In this document: positions 10,642-23,400 of the stretch, one piece after another | Layout: the number at the start of each line of letters is the position of its first letter | How positions within the stretch are numbered: position 1 is the first letter of the stretch | NCBI RefSeq assembly: GCF_965363235.1 | Contig: NC_134838.1 | Coordinates: 7,197,001-7,261,000 of the forward strand | Origin: Mytilus galloprovincialis | Lineage: Eukaryota; Mollusca; Bivalvia; Mytilida; Mytilidae | Length of the DNA stretch: 64,000 bases | Reading direction: 5' to 3' | Notes under the pieces: model-generated | Databases searched by the model: none | What the model was told of the DNA's origin: nothing | The model's input: only the letters and a program-made list of their open reading frames with translations | Translations under genes and position numbers: made by a program

Positions 10642-10760
10642 ACATTAGACGTTAGACATTAGACATTATTTTATTATACCAATCATGGGCCCTTGTCGGG
10701 CAAGATACAAAAACATCATAATACAATGATTATATAAACATTAGTGAAATACACAATAAG
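10642..10760 (-). repeat. Probable LINE 3' tail
   Basis: On the minus strand, GGGCCCATGATTGGTATAAT leads into AATAAAATAATG and a short (TGTCTAA)n run, a common layout at bivalve LINE 3' ends (compare 60610-60752). The assignment rests on layout only. Confidence 0.4.
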
Positions 10761-11309
10761 TAATACACAAATAATAAATTGATAATATGAGCAATGTAGG
10801 ATATAATTATGGTAAGAGGCATTGAGTGTAATGAGGCCGATTTAATATTAAAAGAATATGATATAAAGTTTATTTTAAACGGAAACAAAAAAGTAAAAAA
10901 AGTAAAATTAGAACCGGGTATGTATCAACTATTTATCTTCTGAAAGAAGGAGGGGGACTGAGGTATTGTTTTATTTCGAAGTCAGATTTTTTTTTGCGCG
11001 TGTCCACATGTTTATAAAGTTTTTCGACGCTATCAATCATTTTTTTTTTCAAACTTTAACAGATCTTAACACTATATTAAGGTATCGTATGGCGAAAATC
11101 TTGATTCAGATTATTTGTAGTCATCTGCTTTACCAGAATATTTTATTTTCATCAAATTGGGGATCACTCAGTATATTTTTTTTTGGGGGGGGGGGGGGGA
11201 TATTGGTGTAGGACTATACGACAAACGTTCTTTTTCGTTATACTTGTATTCTCTGTATGACCGATATGCCCCGGCGGCTTGTAGTCCCTTAATTGACAAT
11301 AACATATAT
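10761..11309. other. Intergenic with homopolymer runs
   Basis: AT-rich DNA with a T-run followed by a run of about 15 G near 11176-11200. No gene or repeat ends recognised. Confidence 0.5.
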
Positions 11310-13072
11310 GGGTCATTTTCAAAAAATGTCGAATTTTCAGTACACCCATGCTAATTTTTTTTATTTCTAATGGAAATTTCAGTTGTAATGGTTTAAATGA
11401 AAGCTTGTCGGATTTGTGATTCAGAACATTAATAATAAACACACCTTACATCTATTTTGATAAGATTAAACTGCATTTAAGGCCGATTTTGGGGGTATTT
11501 GTGTGCGTACATTGTCAGAAAAACACATTTCAAATGATTTTTTTCCGATTTTCTGATCGCCTTGATATCTGCAAAAGGGACTTTTTAAGTACGTTAATTA
11601 TAATTCTAACGAAAAATCGTAGCTTCTTTATCATTGTATGTAACAGATTATCTACAAACTAAATTCAATCAGCGTACAGGAGGTTCATGTCTATCCTGTT
11701 ACCGCTACTTAAATCAGTCGTTAAATTATTCTCCCTATGAATATTGAATCAGTCAGTGTTGATTTCAAAAATGCAAAGTAATCTTTACATTTAAAACGCC
11801 TCGTTTCTTGAACGACAGTGTAGAGAAAAGAAATTTCAAGACATTTAGTGAAAAAAATAGAGCGTACTTTTTTTCATGTCTATGCTGTTACCAACCATTT
11901 TGATTAATTACACTAACAGTATGGTTGTAAAAAGTGCAATAACGTGTTGGAAACCAAATTCACAATAGAAAACCATAATCATTTCACCGAAGGGAGTAGT
12001 TATTTCACAACAGCAATCAAAAACGAAGAAATTTGTCTATCCTGTTATGTCTATCCTGTTACTATGGTTGCTATGGTTACAGTAACAGGATAGACAATTA
12101 TAGACAAAAACGTCGTTAATTTTTTTATCTTAACATGTAGGTGGAAAACGAATGAAATATTTCATTGTTTGAACTCATCTTAAGGTAATAACGTCTTAAT
12201 CTTCCCAATTAAGCATTTGCAGGTGCAATACTGATATCGGTAACAGGATAGACAAAAAGGTAACAGGATAGACTTTTATATAGTGATATATCAGAAACGT
12301 ACGTTCCTGTTACCAACGAAATAAAGAGAAAAGTAAATTAACTTATGAGGGATTTACTTGATGTTGGGTTTATTTGAAAGGGTGAAAAAAGGCCGAACAA
12401 TATAAATTGCTATCTTAGACTTGCATTACTGGTGGTAATTTTTACAACCTTTGAAAACCAATTTTTAGAGCCATTTTTCAGTACAACCTAGAAAATTGGC
12501 AAATAATCTATTATTTTACAGAATGAATATATATATAGAAGTTTATTCTCTTGAAAACCATCTAATTGGTAACGTAAAACAAGTTTAACATTTTATCTAA
12601 ACCTGTTCTTAATAACCCAAAATTTCTTTTGAAAATGGTAACAGGATAGACAAAATATTGTACCACCGATCAAAAAATGTTTCAAGATATTCTTGTATGA
12701 CATCATTAAGATTGCATCTTTTAATATGTTGTTCTTAAAGTACTATTTGTTTTGATTTGCTTAGGGACGACATCAAAAGATCGATGTAGGATAAAAAACT
12801 TAAATCAAATAGTTTGGGGGTGGGGGGGTTAAAATTCTGCAAGTTTTGTATATCTAAAATCGATTTTTACATATATCCCTATTATTGGTAAATCAATTTT
12901 TCCAAAATTAAGTTAAGAGGGGGGTGTGGGGATCAGTGAAAAAACTATGTGAATAAAGTTTTTTATCCTACATTGAACTTTTGATGTCGTCCCTTATGTA
13001 GAGGGTTGTTTGAATTAGTAACTTTTAATAAATTTTTCAATTTCAAAATTCGACATTTTTTGAAAATGACCC
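11310..13072. mobile_element. 1.76-kb inverted-repeat element with mirrored 14-bp motif array
   Basis: The ends are a perfect inverted repeat of about 28 bp starting GGGTCATTTTCAAAAAATGT, with ATAT on each side (11306-11309, 13073-13076) as a likely target duplication. There is no coding frame. Inside are eight copies of GTCTATCCTGTTAC (two with one mismatch): forward at 11689, 11878, 12035 and 12049; reversed at 12082, 12240, 12260 and 12638. The superfamily cannot be assigned from the ends. A second MITE is nested at 12764-12993. Confidence 0.8.
12764..12993. mobile_element. Nested 230-bp MITE
   Basis: Inverted ends GGGACGACATCAAAAGATCG (left) and reversed GGGACGACATCAAAAGTTCA (right) extend about 38 bp into ATGTAGGATAAAAAACTT. 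TTA flanks both sides (12761-12763, 12994-12996). It contains G-rich and C-rich stretches. It lies inside the 1.76-kb element and is therefore younger. Confidence 0.8.
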
Positions 13073-13184
13073 ATATCTTATCTTATTTTATTGTTCAACG
13101 GTAAGAAAAGAAACAATACATTCGATAACTGTATACGTCTCTGAACTTGGAAAATTCAGCACTAAATATAGCCATCGGTCATAC

Positions 13185-13249
13185 CAGAGACATATATACA
13201 TAGACTGATAGAGATATCAGAGACAAGTCTCTGAGATATAGTCTCCGTG
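13185..13249. mobile_element. 65-bp CAGAGAC-ended insertion
   Basis: It begins CAGAGACATATATAC and ends GATATAGTCTCCGTG, with an inner palindrome CAGAGACAAGTCTCTG. Flanks are GTCATAC (13178-13184) and GTCTTAC (13250-13256), a 7-bp duplication with one mismatch. It is a longer relative of the palindromes at 6863, 37401 and 60753. Confidence 0.55.
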
Positions 13250-13610
13250 GTCTTACGACAAGGAATGATTAAACAACCGGACATTGTATTGTACGTTTCT
13301 TTCCCCAATACTACAGGGTTCTCTACGGATATCTGGGCTACTTATTATTATAAACTAAAATATCTTTTAACGGATATATCACAGGTAATTGTTTCTTGCG
13401 TATGTAAAACAACTATAATAAATTCAATCTTTACCGAGTATGTTTGGCAATTTTTTCATAAAGGTCATGAAGGAAGTAACAGAGAATGACATGACAGAGT
13501 AACCGGATTATAATATTGACATTCATTCGTTATATTCAGCTTATCTTATTGTAAAAAGGAGAGATCGATAAATTTATGATTTCAGAGAGGGACTGAATTA
13601 ATCATTTGGG

Positions 13611-13735
13611 TTAATAGGGAACATACATTGTAGATGGGTCTCCGGGGGCTGGGGTGGGCCTGCCCTCCTCTGTGTGAACAATTTGGTTAATTATAGTGGG
13701 AATCACTGAAGCATGACTGTAGCGACCCCCACTTA
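13611..13735 (-). mobile_element. Retroelement ORF1-like scrap
   Basis: The minus-strand text SHASVIPTIINQIVHTEEGR parallels the IINQIF stretch just upstream of the PHD-like finger at 8834-9570, so this is a fragment of a related LINE-like ORF1. Nothing more of the element is visible. Confidence 0.4.
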
Positions 13736-13746
13736 TGGTGGTATCA

Positions 13747-14342
13747 GGTTCGTTCGTGCCCAATACACTTTGGCACCCTACAGGTTCGCACCTCGCACGT
13801 TCGCACCCAAGGTCCATTCGCACCCAATTTTATGTAAAATTTCAGTTGAATAATTAGAAAATCAAGATTGTTGTTTTAAATTGATTTGATGTAAAAACTG
13901 CATGTATTTAGCTTGGTATGAGTAAAAACATTGAAGATTTTAAATGAAAAACACAAAAGATTTTGACAGCTTGGCCTGGGCTTTGATCTGAAACAATGAA
14001 ACAAAATATCATAGCAATGCACTAACCAAAACATGATTAAAATTTGTTCAACACAAAAAAATATGTTGTCATAGTCTCACTTTATTTTGAAACAATGAAA
14101 TAAAAGTTAGCAATACACTTAACCAAAACAAGATTAAGATTTATTCAACACAAAAAAACATGTTGTCTAATTTTAATTTAGGACAATAACAACAAATATA
14201 CTTATAGGAATACACTTGCCAAAACTTGATAACAAAGTTATTAAACAAAAAACCAATAGAAATTGGGCTTGAATGTCTAAGGTGCGAAAGTGAAAGGGGG
14301 TGAACGTGATAGGGTGCGAACGTGAATGGGCGCGAACGGACC
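13747..14342. mobile_element. MITE with subterminal TTCGCACC repeats
   Basis: The left end starts GGTTCGTTCGTGCCCAATAC and contains repeated TTCGCACC. The right end, reversed, starts GGTCCGTTCGCGCCCATTCA and carries the same motif. The imperfect inverted ends are about 90 bp each around an AT-rich core with no gene. I could not define a target duplication. The CAAAACA-rich core is itself partly duplicated (14030-14110 and 14095-14170). Confidence 0.7.
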
Positions 14343-15674
14343 CGGATTCCTTATGGCAGTCAGAGGACCCTCTTAAAAAAATAATCTGGATCCACCACTG
14401 ACATGACTGATGGAACTGTCTGTGTGTGTGTTGCCACTGACATGACTGATGGAAGTGGCTGTGTGTGTATTTTGCTGTGTAACAATTAGGGTTATTGGTA
14501 GTCCAAATAATGATGATGCCTTGTAAGGCTATATTATACTTTTTTTCTTTGACGCATTTGGACTAGGTTAATGGTAGAAGTGGTGTCATGATACCAATAT
14601 GAAATTTACTGATCCCATACAGCATGTACAGATCCATTGGAGGCCCCTTGTGGCAGCGTTCTACCAATCAAAACATCACTCATTTACCTAAGGTGCGATA
14701 ATACATGTATTGGTATTTAATATGGAAACTTTTTCACACATCCTTTATCAGTTAGAAACCAGCTTACTGGTCTCATTGTAGCTTGCTTGCCTTGAGTGCT
14801 GGAGGTTGTGATTTTGATACTCAGCCTGGTTGGACACAATAATTTAAAAGTTATATTTGCTTCATATCTGCTTAGCACACTGAATTAATGAATAAGAGGA
14901 AAGCTTGGTTTGCTAGTAATCTGGCAAATTTATTAGGATTCAACATTGAACAAATGTTGAAGGCTGTCCAATTGCTTTACAAGTGAAAAAAAGTCCCAGG
15001 AGAGTCCAAATTGCAGTGTACCTGTCTGATAGGTAAAACAACAAAAAATTGTTATTAAGGAAATAACTGAAATTACCATCACCATACCTGCCAACCTCTG
15101 AAACCTTCAAAGAGTGAGAGCTGAGGGGAAGGTTTTGCGCGAACGATATTTTCAAGTGAAATATATAGCCTGTTTATTTATTCATCTACAAAACACATAT
15201 ATAAGAGTTAATAAATACTTTATTATGACTTAATACATGTATATGGTTATATCCTATTCAAGGTGTGTTGTTTGTTTCTTTCCTTTTTCATCATGTTTAT
15301 ATTTGTATCCCATTTGTACAGCTTTTAATATAAAGATTTATTTATTTTAGATGATCAACCATATTGTCACAAATGATGCATTCCATGCAAGTTCATTCAC
15401 TTTATATTAAAATTGGTTCAATACATTTCTTATAAATTCCAACTCAAACATTGAATAGAGGTATAATTCTTTTAAGTGATTTTTAAAATATAATTATTTT
15501 TTGTCCTAAGGCATACACAATCATTTAATTGTCATCCTGCATGCATGTATAAACAAATAGAAGCCCAACAATGTCAACATAACAAACTTTTCTATTTGAT
15601 GTAGTCTTAAGTCATACAGAATCTCACAGTGGGAGAATATTGATGTGTGTCCGTCATCAATACTATAGGTTTTT
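14343..15674. other. Intergenic, short tandem duplication only
   Basis: A 44-46-bp duplication around CCACTGACATGACTGATGGA occurs at 14394-14475 with adjacent TG runs. The rest is AT-rich with no recognisable gene. Confidence 0.5.
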
Positions 15675-16770
15675 GTCGAGCCTGCAACTTTTGTTGCAGA
15701 AAGCTCGACATAGGGATAGTGATCCGGCGGCGGCGGCGGCGGCGGCGGTGTTAGCTCACTTCTTAAAAGCTTTATATTTTAGAGGGTGGCAGAGCTAGAT
15801 GCTTCATATTTTGTATATAGATGCCTCATGTTACGAAGTTTCCGTCAGTCACATGTCCAATGTCCTTGACCTCATTTTCATGGTTCAGTGACCACTTGAA
15901 AAAAAAGTTCAGATTTTTTGTAATGTTGAATTCTCTCTTTATTATAAGTAATAGGATAACTATATTTGATATGTGTGTACCTTGAAAGGTCCTCATGTCT
16001 GTCAGACAGTTTTCACTTGACCTCGACCTCATTTCATGGATCAGTGAACAAGGTTAAGTTTTGGTGGTCAAGTCCATATCTCAGATACTACAAGCAATAG
16101 GGCTAGTATATTCGGTGTATGGAAGGACTGTAAGGTGTACATGTCCAACTGGCAGGTGTCATCTGACCTTGACCTCATTTTCATGGTTCAGTGGTTATAG
16201 TTAAATTTTTGTGTTTTGGTCTGTTTTTCTCATACTATATGCAATAGGTCTACTATATTTGTTGTATGGAATGATTGTAAGGTGTACCTATCTAGCGGGC
16301 AGATGTCATGTGACCTTGACCTCATTTTCACGGTTCAGTGGTCAAAGTTAAGTTTTTGAGTTTTGGTCTTTTTATCTAATACTATATGCCATAGGTCATC
16401 TATATTTGGTGTATGGAAAAATTTTATGATCTTTATGTCAGTCGCGCAGGTTTTATTTGACCGTGACCTCATTTTCACGGTTCATTGCACAGTGTTAAGT
16501 TTTTGTGTTTTGGTCTATTTTTCTTAAACTATAAGTAATAGGTCAACTATATATGTTGTATAGAAGCATTGTTAGCTGTACATGTCTGCCTGGCATGGTT
16601 CATCTGACCTTGACCTCATTTTTAAGGTTCATTGGTCTTTGTTTAGTTATCTTGGTTAATGTTAAGTTTATGTGACAGTTGTATTAAAGCTTAGCTTTAT
16701 ACTTAGGACTATCAACATAATATCAATGATTAGTATAGAAGGCGAGACATTTCAGCGTGTGCACTCTTGT
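15675..16770 (+). repeat. GTCGAG dispersed repeat, copy A (full length)
   Basis: A 1096-bp dispersed element that starts with the hairpin GTCGAGC CTGCAAC TTTT GTTGCAG AAA GCTCGAC, followed by a (GGC)n run, then about six roughly 147-bp monomers each containing TGACCTTGACCTCA, and ends AAGGCGAGACATTTCAGCGT to CACTCTTGT. No protein is encoded. Other copies: 39741-40833, 41821-42304 (truncated), 42810-43908, all in the same orientation. Confidence 0.9.
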
Positions 16771-16995
16771 TCATTTAAAATCATGCATTAGTTAATACAC
16801 ATGTATCAAACACTTAATTTTTGTCTTAAAGTGTTACTACAAACTATTGCATACACAGTAAATTATTTTACCAGCAAATTACAAAATTCTTCAGAATATA
16901 TACATACTGCATGGTCAAATGATGGTAAATATTTAACAATTATCTGGTACATGAACTGGAAAAAGTAGGGGACATCTGTTATATATGTATAATTA

Positions 16996-17123
16996 AGGCT
17001 TCAAACAGGGTATATAATGTGACATTCCTGGCTTGGGGTTTATACCCCTTTCGCATATAGTATGGATCATGGAATATAAACCATAAGCCAGGAATGACAC
17101 ATGATATACCCTGTTTGAGACCT
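16996..17123. repeat. 128-bp foldback repeat upstream of the GPLD1 leader
   Basis: Arms of about 49 bp (left AGGCTTCAAACAGGGTATAT, right reversed AGGTCTCAAACAGGGTATAT) around a 30-bp spacer. It contains GACATTCCTGGCTT in both arms. It is probably a small foldback MITE and lies about 120 bp before the first visible GPLD1 exon boundary. Confidence 0.65.
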
Positions 17124-17241
17124 GAATAACATCATATTTGCACATATTCATTTATACTGTAAATAAGAAAATATGCTTTTAGAATGACTTCTGTATTCAC
17201 AAATTTTTATTTAAAGTGTCTTTTAATCCTTTTTATTACAG

Positions 17242-17340
17242 GGAAGCAGTGATACCTCCTGCTAGGTATTCTCATTTTTGTAATGAATTCAGGTTTCAGG
17301 AAATGAATTAAGAAGAACTATTGAGGAATTGAGAAACGCC
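17242..17340 (+). other. GPLD1: GPLD1 5' leader within the first visible exon
   Basis: A plausible acceptor (TTTTTATTACAG, ending 17241) precedes a 99-bp stretch leading to the start codon at 17341, so an upstream non-coding exon probably exists but is not identified. The leader has two tiny upstream frames: ATG at 17283 (seven codons plus TGA) and ATG at 17303 (two codons plus TAA). The first stop and the second start overlap as ATGA, which could dampen translation. Confidence 0.5.
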
Positions 17341-17437
17341 ATGTTTACAGTATCAGTTTTATTCACCTGTTTAACATGTTTAATGCAGTTCATCCCATAT
17401 GGCAGTGGATGTGGTACTGTCACTCACATGTTAATCA
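17341..17437 (+). CDS. GPLD1: GPLD1 coding exon 1 (signal peptide)
   Basis: Encodes residues 1-32 (MFTVSVLFTCLTCLMQFIPY to CGTVTHMLI): a hydrophobic signal peptide, then the mature start at Cys24 and His29. Donor GTAAGT, ending after the first base of codon 33. The ATG is chosen because it gives a signal peptide and puts CGxxTH at the human position. Confidence 0.93.
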
Positions 17438-20400
17438 GTAAGTCAAAATAAATACCTTTAAAATTTCTAAATTACTAGTAATAAGTAATCAGTAGGTCAA
17501 GTCAAAATGAATAGCTCTTACCAGTAATTAATAATCAGATTAATTGATAAAATAGAGTATGGGAATGGGGAATATGTCAAGGAAACAGCAACCTGACCCA
17601 AAAGCAGACAACAGCTTAGGCCACCAATGGTTCTTCTACGCAGTGAGAAAAACCCTCACCTGCGTGTGGTCCTCAGCTGGCCCCTAAATAAAAGTGTGTA
17701 CTAGTTCATTGAAAATGGACGCACACAAAACTCCAAAACATATAAATGAACTAAAATTAATAAACATACAAGACTTACAAAGGCCAGACTCTGTCAGAGG
17801 CTCCTGACTTAGGGACAGGCGCAAAAATGTGGCGGGGTTAAAAATGTTTTGTGAGATCTCAACCCCCTTTTTACCTCCAGCCAATGAAGAATTAGAAACT
17901 CATAGTGATACGCACACTAAAAATCAGTATCAAAGAAGTCAGAGTCCCATGTCAGAAAAGGTAAAAAAAGAAACTGAGTAAAATGACAATGATACATAAA
18001 TTAAAACAGGACTACTAGCAGTTACTGACATGCCAACTCCAGACCTCAATTAAACTGATTGAAATATTATGTCTTCATTATATGAAAATCAAGTACAATC
18101 CCTCTAGTAGCATCAAAAAGAAGAAATATATAAGAAGAACATAACCTGTATCATGCTATACTGTATTACAATCTGTGAAAATGAAAGGATACAGTTGTTG
18201 TACACAAGACAATTATACCTCTGTTAATGGGTTACTTAAAACTGAACAAAAAGAGTAAAACACACACATCTTTTAAAGTGAAGAGGGTTGTAAGCGTTCA
18301 GGTCTGAGACAAAATGTTGCTAAATGGTTCTGTGCTGTGAGAGTTTGTTCTTATTGAATATACAAGCCATAAATGCTCCCTGGGAGTCTCAAGTTAAATT
18401 CTATATTCTATGAAGTTGTGTTATTAATTATAGGTGGGAGAGCAAGAGAATTTTATGATGCCAATGATAAATATAATGATTATAGGCAGGTAAGCAAGAA
18501 ATATAATAATTATACTTGTTATAGGCAGACTTGGGGTAATTGTAATTGTAATCGTTAATCAGCTGTAATTGATTACAATTTTTCAAGTAATCACTGTAAT
18601 CATTAATCAGTCAAAAATCTGATTACATGTTATTTAATTTAATCAATTACTTTTCAAAATACCCTGTAATCCTGATTACTTTTTGATTACATTCTGATTA
18701 CAATGAAAAAAATCTAAAATTGTGTTTTTGGTCATTAAAAGAACCTCTTTGTTATTCATATTCAAATTGATAAATATTTAACATGCTAAAATAGTTTGGT
18801 TGACTTTAAGCCTGTCTTCTTCAGTAAAAAAATAAACTGTTACAGTATTGAAAAGTCATCATTAGCCTAAGCAGAGACATATAATAAAATTATATATCTT
18901 GTATATTCATTGTTTTGTAATGATCTTCATATTAATATTTGATAATAACTGTTATATATTCAAGTAATACTTTTCTTTAACACTGAATTATAATCTTTTG
19001 TTAATTTTTGTGATTTTTGTCAACTTTGAATTGACAGGTATGAGACTAATTAAGGTTTGTTTTTATTGCAATTACCAATTGAGTATAGCTGTAGGGAAAT
19101 ATATATGATAAAAGATAAATCAGACATGAAAATTTATCTAATTAGCACTAACAAAATTGGGACAAATATGTTGTTTAAATTTTTTTAAAAATGTATTTGG
19201 ACTGGACATGTAAAATGCAATGATTTTTAGTACTTATATATTGTTTAAAATTTGATTAAACATTTCTATTAAAATTTAACATAGTTTTAACTGGTAACTT
19301 TATTTCATCCATATTTTAACTTCCATAAACTGCACCTTGGAATACATATAAGTATGAAAGAGGTCAGAAAACAAACAAAAAACTCTTTATTAATCTTTAT
19401 TAAATTTAATTCAAAATAATTCAGAGACCATTGGTGATAAAGTGTAATGTATAATAACTAGTGACACAATGTTCATGTATGTATATGTAGGGAAATTTGG
19501 TGTTTATTAAAAAGATGAAGTTTGAAGTTATCATTTTATAATGTATCATATACATTACTTTCTCAAAAATGCTATAGATATATTGAATGTTTATTCATTC
19601 ACATCATTCAAAATGTTTTGTTTTTAAATTCATTGTAATCAGATGTAATCATGATTACTTTGCCAATGTAATCATTAATTTAATCAGATATTTTCAGAAA
19701 TGATGTAATCATTAATTTAATTTAATCGTACAAATGACAAAGTAATTGTAATTTAATCAATTACATTGCAAGTAATCGGACCCATCTCTGTAGGCAGGTA
19801 AGAACACTTCATTGTTTATACATCATGTACATTGGGGAAAAATAGTAAATTTAATTTGTCAAATATAAACTGGAAGAAATGCAACACTAGAAAATGAATC
19901 GATCTTTGTATCCCATCTTTATATCATAAATACCTGAATAAATGATTTGTTAAAACACTCATGTGACTAAAACATACTTTAAAAGAAAAAAAGGAAAATT
20001 AAACCAGAAGTGAGTCTTTTTATGTTGTGATGTTACACGTAAGTCTGACAGGAATCTGATGTTTAGTAGTTGATTTTCCTTATTTGAATGGTTTTACACT
20101 AGTAATTTTTGGGCCCCTTTATAGCTTGCTGTTTGGTGTGAGCCAAGGCTCTGAGTTGAAGACTGTATTTTGATCAATAATGGTTAACTTTTACAAATTA
20201 TGACTTGGATGGAGAGTTGTCTTATTAGCACACATACCACATCTTCTTATCTCTATTTTAAGCAATAGTGTAATTAATGCAGACATTCTGATTAATTTAT
20301 TTTTCAGTTATGTGACAAACAAAGGGATAGTGTAATTAATATAGACATTTTTTTTTCAGTTGTTGGACAAACATAGAGATGCATTACAAGCAGGAAGTGG

Positions 20401-23400
20401 CTACCCAGATTCTTTTTATGGTCCTACTTGTTTTATAGGTATGTTACTGGAATATGTCCCACTTGCTTTGGGGGTTTGTATGTTACTGGAATGAGTTTCG
20501 ATGGTACGTATGTTACCGGTATGCATCCCACTTAATTTTGGGGGTACATATTTTACTGGAATTGGTCCAAATTGTTTCGGTGGTATGTATGATACCAGAA
20601 TAGGTCCAAATTGTTTCGGTGGTATGTATGATACCAGAATATGTCCCACTTGTTTCGGTGGTATGTATGATACCAGAATATGTCCCACTTGTTTCGGTGG
20701 TATGTAATTGTAATAGATGTGCTTTGATGTGCCTGATTAATTCCCCTTAATTTGGACAGATTAATTATTTACTATTTAAATGTTTATTTTAGGTTTGATT
20801 TGATTTAAATAGAGTAGGATAAAAGTAAAGAATGTTAATTTAACTGTTTTAGTATTTAACTTTTGATGTTTTTATAATGTTTTAAGAATATTCATTTATT
20901 TAACTTTTCTTCAGTACCTTTTCTGTTAAAGTTCTCCTGATTAATGACAAGTTTAGGATATCATTTGATATTCAGTCGGAGTCGGCCTTGCACAGGCCTC
21001 CAAATACTCGCCGGAACTAAAATTAGTACTATTCGAGTCTAGAGTTGGCCACCCCTTCGGTGCAGTTCGCCAGAGTTAGTCACCCCTTTTTGGTGCAATT
21101 TTACTAAAAAAATTTACCTTATTTTACTTAATAGACTAACTCTGGGAACACTCTATTTTTCATTTTACATTTGAAATTACTTTATTTTTGAACTCCGTTT
21201 AGAAAGTTTTCTGACTCCTGTTTTATCCGACTTTGTTTAAATTCATGCAATTATTGTACATTTGTAAATAAAATATAGTTTTCATTTGATTAATTGTTTG
21301 TTGTTCAGCCATAATCTGATATCAGGTATCCCGATGGTCGAATAGGGACGAAGTACTGGCCACTACACGTCCCGGGAGGTGTCGTCACCGACCCCCTCTG
21401 TTACATATGATACCAGAATATGTCCCACTTGTTTCGGTGGTATGTATGATACCAGAATAGGTCTCACTTGTTTCGGTGGTATGTAAGTTACTGATATTGA
21501 AGAAATTAGCAGTAAGCATTAATGATTTCCTTTACTCTTTTTATGAACATTTATTATATACTTTTTAAATTTGAAAAGAATTCTTTGATTGATCAGAATA
21601 AAAGACAGTTGTGGCTATGTAATTGTTTAAGATCGCATCTTACATCCATTGCAATGTAAGTTTTGAAAGAGGTTGATAATACATTATTTTTATTAGGTAT
21701 TAGGTAATCAATTGATTGATTGTAGATGTTTTAATGCCACTTTTAAGCACCACTTTTTGGCTATATTCTTGGCAGCCAGTTTTTATTGGTGGAGGAAGCC
21801 AGAGTACCTGGAATCACTGACCTTCGATAGGACAATGATTAGCTAATTGGTCATTGTTTTGCCAAAAACCTTTGTTTTTTCACACCTTTATGATTGAGTA
21901 AGGTTTTGGTTTCCCTTTACCCCCTTGCATAAATCTGAAAAGAGTGAATTGCTTATGCTATACATCAGATGTATTTTTTATGATCTATTTTTAACAATAT
22001 TCTGATTTCAACATACTAAGCTGTTGCTGCTGAAAAAGGCTATGAACATATTTCCCTATTGCAATAAGCAAATTGTAGTAATAGTTTTGATTTTTTTGTA
22101 GATAAATTCCACAATGTGTCAGAAGATACACACTGGACTCCCTTTCTGAATGCATCTGTGAATTACATAAGAAAGACGTATCCACAGCCATGGGACCTGG
22201 TAAGCTTTCAGTCATTATGTAGCATATTTACCTGACGTTATCGGGATATAGGTATTTAGTCGAATCTTAACATGTACTTGTGATTTGTTTACAAACCGGT
22301 ATTGATAAAAATAAACAAACAAATGTCGAAATAGTTCAGGACTTAATTAAATCTGTATTTGGGTAAGATGATGCAAGCATACAATTTTTATTGCGTCTTA
22401 CTCTTTAAGAAGTAAATAATCTTTAACTACTTTATTAAAATATTGTGTAAGAACGTTAATTATGAGCTATAAAAGTCAAGTGGCTCAAGCATTTTTCTGA
22501 GGAAGTTTTTTAAAATTTCAAAGAAATATTTTTTACAGTGGGTTAGCTTTCATTAGTCTTCACTATCCTATAGATTAACAACTTTTGGTAATATTTATAA
22601 TTTAGAATCTTCATTTGAAGGTGGAGCACGAATGCACAGTTAATTAATTATATTGATGTGCCATTTGTATGCAAGAGACATTCCTTTGTATTGTGTGCCG
22701 ATTCAAAAAAAAAGTTATGAGAGTACAAATGTATTGTCTCCCTTTAACAGGTTCATAATTTTATAATTAAGTATAGGTTTCTGATATAATTTTGAATAAT
22801 TATAAAATGTATCAATTCAATATATTTCAGTTTTTGTTATTGGTGTATCAAAAGCAGTGATGTACGAAAATATAATTTCATAAATTTGAAATGTTTAAAA
22901 TGATTACATACCAATATAAAGAACCGTTCATCATTTTTGAAAAAGACTATAAATTAAAATTGAATTAATTATCCCTCCTTCATGATAGATTGATTGGGAA
23001 ATTAACCAGAGTTATCTAATATTAATCACAGAGAGGGACTAGCAAGCAATTTTTAATTGTAGCTTATTTAACATTAAAAAACAATTTCCACTATAAACGA
23101 ATGTTACTTTATACAAATGTAAGGACTTTGTTAGCTAAATCTACAAATTTTATTAGATATTATGAATTTTTATTACAATAGATTAATATGCTACAGCACC
23201 TGTGTTTTATCATCTTTCATTTATTATGACAATACCTACCTTCGTTTTATCAGCTATGATACATACTCAGGTAGTTGTTTTATCAGCTATGATACATACT
23301 CAGGTAGTTGTTTTAGGATATAAGGAACCATGTCAGAATTCTAAATGTACAGTTCCCTTTTTTAGCTCACCTTTCCAAAAGGAAATGTGAGCTTTTGCCA

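Noticed and set aside
18873-18910. Fifth candidate of the CAGAGACATATA palindrome family
   Set aside because: The right arm is degraded and no 7-bp flanking duplication is visible.
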